Assembly (NCBI GenBank): GCA_920105805.1
Contig: CAKKTI010000100.1
Span: 1 to 57,938 of the forward strand
Origin: Condylostoma magnum
Lineage: Eukaryota; Ciliophora; Heterotrichea; Heterotrichida; Condylostomatidae
DNA length: 57,938 nt
Direction: 5' to 3'
The translations under genes and the position numbers were made by a program. Below are positions 54,917 through 57,938 of this stretch, piece after piece. Each line of letters opens with the position of its first letter. The first letter of the stretch is position 1. The notes below the pieces were generated by a model. It was not told where the DNA came from. It made no database searches and saw nothing but the letters and a program-made list of their open reading frames with translations.

Positions 54917-56692
54917 ATGTCATTATTTATTTTCTATTTACAGCATATTATAGCCCAATAATCTTTAGGTGAGGGGGAAATTAGGCTTCACAATCTAAAT
55001 AATGTAAGTTATACATAGTAATGATACAGAGCAGATTTATCCTACAGTGGAAGTAAAATTTAAATCAATCCTGATATTTTCACTTCATTATCATGAGTTC
55101 CTGATATTTCTTGTACGAATATAAACTCAGATTTCAAATTTAATTAATATAAAGCTTAAAATTTCACAGTAGTTGGATAATATGACAAACAAGACGTTGA
55201 TTACTTCTATTTAAAACTTGCAAAGTATGCAATAATCAAAGGACAGCTTGAATTAACAACCTTACAAACTCTAGATGATGTATACTTTACAGTGGTGTAT
55301 CATACATAGACTAAAGGGGTTAAAATAGGTATACCTGGTATATTAGGCTTATGGAAAGACGGATGCAATGCTAATTACACTCCCTTTATAAATCAGCTAT
55401 TAGATAAAAGAAAGTACAGTGAACCTATTCTATCAATATTCCTAGCAAATGCACTTGACAGTAGTCATCTTAAATCAATGATTTTACTTGGACAAACTGA
55501 TCTTTAAACCTATTCAAAGGATGAATAATTTAGACACTTGAACTTGCATACCGACTGCATTGATAACTACAGTGCTACTTACTTAAATGTAACTGATATA
55601 AAAGTAGGCTCTACTTGGATTAAAAAGGAAACTAATACTAAGGTGTTCCTAAGCTTATAGGAGCCTAGTATACTAATTCCAAAATACTTATATCTAAAAG
55701 TATATGATGCTATTAATAAACGTGTAGATTACAGGTGCAAAAGGGGATTTGATTATGATCATTGTCCGTGTTTATGAAAGGAAGATGTAGATAAGTATCC
55801 TCACTTACACTTTTATGTAGATGGACACAAATTCTCAATAGGGGCGGAAGAGTACTTATTATAGTCCACTTAGGAGTGCAGACTTAATCTAAACTGATCT
55901 CCTTACGCTGATGCTTTTATAATAGGATCACAGTTTTTTAGAACTTATTATACTGTAATTGATGCATAAAAAAATACCTTGGGAATAGCACGATCTATAA
56001 ATGACCCTTAACTGAATTATTTAGACAGAAATGATGATTCTGGGTTTAGCTATGCTTACTCAACCACTGTTGGCGTATTTTTCATAATAGCCCTAATAGT
56101 AATAGCTATAGGGGTTATTTAATTAATATTAATAATAAAAAGAGCAATCAGAAAGCGAATCTAAGCAAGTAATAAAAGAAAGGCTTTGAGAATTTAAGAG
56201 GAAGTGAAAGTTAAGTTAAGAGACAGCATAAACTTTAGAGAGTATTCTAGTATTTACTAACTTCTAAAATGTAAAAAATCAATATGGGGATATGCAAAAT
56301 ATAAAGAGTAGAAATCCTAAGAAGTCCAGATTAAAAGGCAATTAAATAAAATAGATAATTTATCAGAAAAGAGTTTAACGGAAGCAGTATAAGAAGCAAT
56401 CTATAAGAAATTTATAGGTTGCGAAAACATATATAGTTAAATGATCCTTAATATAACCCACTGGTAATTAAGAGAAAACAGCAAATTTAATAAAAAGGAT
56501 AAAGTTGTAATTAAAAGATAATCTATTCTGGTTATTGCATATCCATACTTGTATAAATATTTGGAAATGCTTGCTTATAATATAACGAAGTTCATACACT
56601 GGAAAAATAATAATATAGCATTGAGTAATTATTTGATGTTATCATCTTTTAATAATACCTTTAGTTTTAATTTCATAACTGTTCTGTACTAA
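54917..56692 (+). CDS. Membrane-anchored aspartic-protease-like protein 2 (catalytic motifs absent, longer tail)
   Basis: 591 residues. A signal peptide (MSLFIFYLQHIIAQQS) precedes the same pepsin-like body as its neighbour: PGILGLWKDGCNANYTPF, MILLGQTDLQTYSKDE, CPCLWKEDVDKY and FIIGSQFFRTYYTVIDA. The catalytic positions read RADLSYSGSKI and FLSLQEPSILIP, again without DTG. A TM helix (about 382-407) is followed by a cytoplasmic tail some 180 residues long with SIWGYAKYKEQKSQEVQ and EAVQEAIYKKFIGCENIY. The tail stays in frame and hydrophilic past a TAA at 56258-56260, so I end the gene at TAA 56690-56692, 6 nt from the convergent gene's stop. Confidence 0.75.
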
Positions 56693-56698
56693 TAGAGT

Positions 56699-57938
56699 TT
56701 ATTTGTTATAATTTTCTAATTGCTGAAATTCCTGTAAATGACCAAATAAATTGTAAAAGATGGGTAAGTTTGATAGCATAAGAGTTTCAATGCCTTCATA
56801 TCAGTACCAACGCTTGCCAGTATCTTTCCTATATTTTCCCTTTAAGTAGCTTGGTATAAAATAAAATATAAGGGATTTAAGATTTGTGACTAATGACATG
56901 CTCCTAAAGGTAAATATAATTTATCTTGAAGTACAATTTATATAGAGGAGTTTAAGATAGTAATTGATGATTTCTATAGATTAAGACATACAAAAGTATA
57001 CAATAAGCTTAGTAAGGCTAATTCGCAAAAAGTGAAATACTAAACAATAGGAAGTTGATGCCTTAAACAAACCATCCTCCTGAGCGAACACATATTCCGT
57101 TTAAGTAACAAATAAAAGTTTACAACTTTACCTATTAGTGGCTCTAGTTTTTTCTGTAATATTTACTTGATTGTCAGATTTAATACAGCTATCAATATTT
57201 CTTGATCTTATTTTAGCTCAACTCTGTTTAGGAGTTTGTAATTCCCTAAAATTAAAGATTTACTGATATAATCCTTGAGCTAAAATAAACTTAAGAGGTT
57301 GTTTAAGCGATTATTAATGTGACTATAGAAATACGAGTTATTAGTAAAGACAGAAGGTCATAACCAGGTAGATTAATTATGAGTTTATAGTATGCTACCA
57401 AATTATAGCTTGTATAGATAATAAAGTCTTCAATTTGATTAAGAGTGGTAATCGTATTGAGGTAATTAATTAATGTTCAACTTTTATTAACGATATTGAT
57501 TATATATGCAAGGTGGATTGTATATCTCAAAATCGTTGCACAGCAATCATATAGAGCTCTTAGAATGTTACAGGTATATAATATTCTAAGATATTACTAC
57601 TTTAAAGGTGAAAATAGTCTTCTAGAACCTAAGTGTAGCTTTTAGTTAATGATAATAGTTACAAACTAGTTGAAGGGCTTTCAGATAAGCTTTAGTAGTC
57701 AATCAAGGGATTCAATTATTATCATAAGGCCTCAAATACCCTATAAATCTCTAGTCTATTAGTAAATTTAGCTTTAGCAAATGGAGAATAGAACCAATAA
57801 ATAAATTCTTAAATAATCACTATTTGAATTAGATTGTTCATGCTCTTGCTCAATTTGATGAGTTTTATTCAATTCTTGGAGTTTTTATTCCAATTTTTTA
57901 TTTGTTTTGAGTAATAAATAATTCTATATTTAGAAGTC
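56699..57938 (-). CDS. Partial unrecognised protein running off the right edge
   Basis: At least 412 residues; the start lies beyond the window. One minus-strand frame has steady protein character to TAA 56699-56701: YSPFAKAKFTNRLEIYRVFE, YYIPVTFQELYMIAVQRFWD, RELQTPKQSWAKIRSRNID, and a charged aromatic C-terminus (GKYRKDTGKRWYWYEGIE, HLQEFQQLENYNK). I recognise no family. A plus-strand frame across the same stretch is also open, because the code forbids no codon, but it is far more hydrophobic, as expected of an antisense reading. Confidence 0.55.

Noticed and set aside
56260-57938. A plus-strand frame continuing from the second aspartic-protease-like gene to the window end, as if one giant protein.
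   Set aside because: After about 56690 the plus reading becomes hydrophobic and aromatic, while a minus-strand frame is hydrophilic with a clear end at 56699. Open frames on both strands are expected when no codon is forbidden.
1-57938. Karyorelict-type code (UAA/UAG always Gln, UGA stop or Trp).
   Set aside because: PP6, RPA12, the DYRK-like protein, ETF-QO, RCHY1 and others would then run on past their natural ends at TAA or TAG into unrelated or antisense sequence.
1-57938. Telomere repeats, tRNA genes, rRNA, transposons, LTR or virus-like elements.
   Set aside because: Nothing resembling these was seen by eye on either strand; a tRNAscan and a repeat search would be needed to be sure.

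Overview
The window reads as gene-dense macronuclear DNA of a ciliate in which all three standard stop codons have sense meanings: TAA and TAG read as Gln and TGA as Trp inside genes, yet TAA, TAG and sometimes TGA also end genes. This is the code described for the heterotrich Condylostoma (NCBI table 28). The evidence is direct. A DYRK-type kinase has TGA at the invariant Trp of its DIWS motif, PP6 has TAA at a Gln position followed by conserved sequence, and COG4 has TGA as Trp in its conserved C-terminus. The PP6 and DYRK-like genes end naturally at TAG and TAA. A standard-code ORF scan therefore shows only fragments. I re-read the window with this code, and stops were placed where homology or a neighbouring gene ends, so exact 3' ends carry a few codons of doubt. 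The karyorelict code (UGA as the only stop) fits less well, because many domains end exactly at TAA or TAG. No telomere repeat, tRNA, rRNA, CRISPR array or mobile element was recognised.

Layout. 1-6.3 kb: left-edge partial gene (minus), tetraspan protein, axoneme-like coiled-coil protein, two unrecognised genes, a small acidic D-box protein, an acylated small protein. 6.3-14.5 kb: ankyrin protein, TTC27, UBTD, DHHC palmitoyltransferase, degenerate Ras-like GTPase, basic protein, twin CX9C protein, long coiled coil. 14.5-20.9 kb: a large WD40 plus six-TM channel, RCHY1-like E3 ligase, small membrane and unknown proteins. 20.9-23.5 kb: the least gene-like stretch, with a row of hairpins and three low-confidence genes. 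23.5-30.7 kb: EMC5, PP6 catalytic subunit, COG4, multi-pass membrane protein, tandem CCCH protein, small membrane protein, ETF-QO, RPA12. 30.7-39.8 kb: cytosolic carboxypeptidase, WD40 protein, basic protein, myristoylated EF-hand-like protein, TauE/SafE permease, DYRK pseudokinase, START protein. 39.8-50.1 kb: RCC1 protein, unknown, IQ plus CBM48 protein, a C-rich-codon membrane protein, FCP1-type phosphatase, ciliary coiled coil, HIBADH, PHD protein, ankyrin protein. 50.4-57.9 kb: Q/S/P-rich protein, TTLL polyglutamylase, two tandem membrane-anchored aspartic-protease-like proteins without the catalytic Asp motifs, and a right-edge partial gene.

Genes are not in functional operons, but themes recur. 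Tubulin code: a TTLL polyglutamylase and a cytosolic carboxypeptidase that would reverse it, plus several axoneme-like coiled coils. Membrane lipidation: a DHHC enzyme beside an N-terminally acylatable UBTD. Core housekeeping: COG4, EMC5, RPA12, PP6, TTC27. Mitochondrial metabolism: ETF-QO, HIBADH, the twin CX9C protein. Spacing is extreme: convergent stops 6 nt apart, divergent starts 13 nt apart, and tandem genes 1 to 15 nt apart. That suits an organism said to recognise stops by closeness to the mRNA end.
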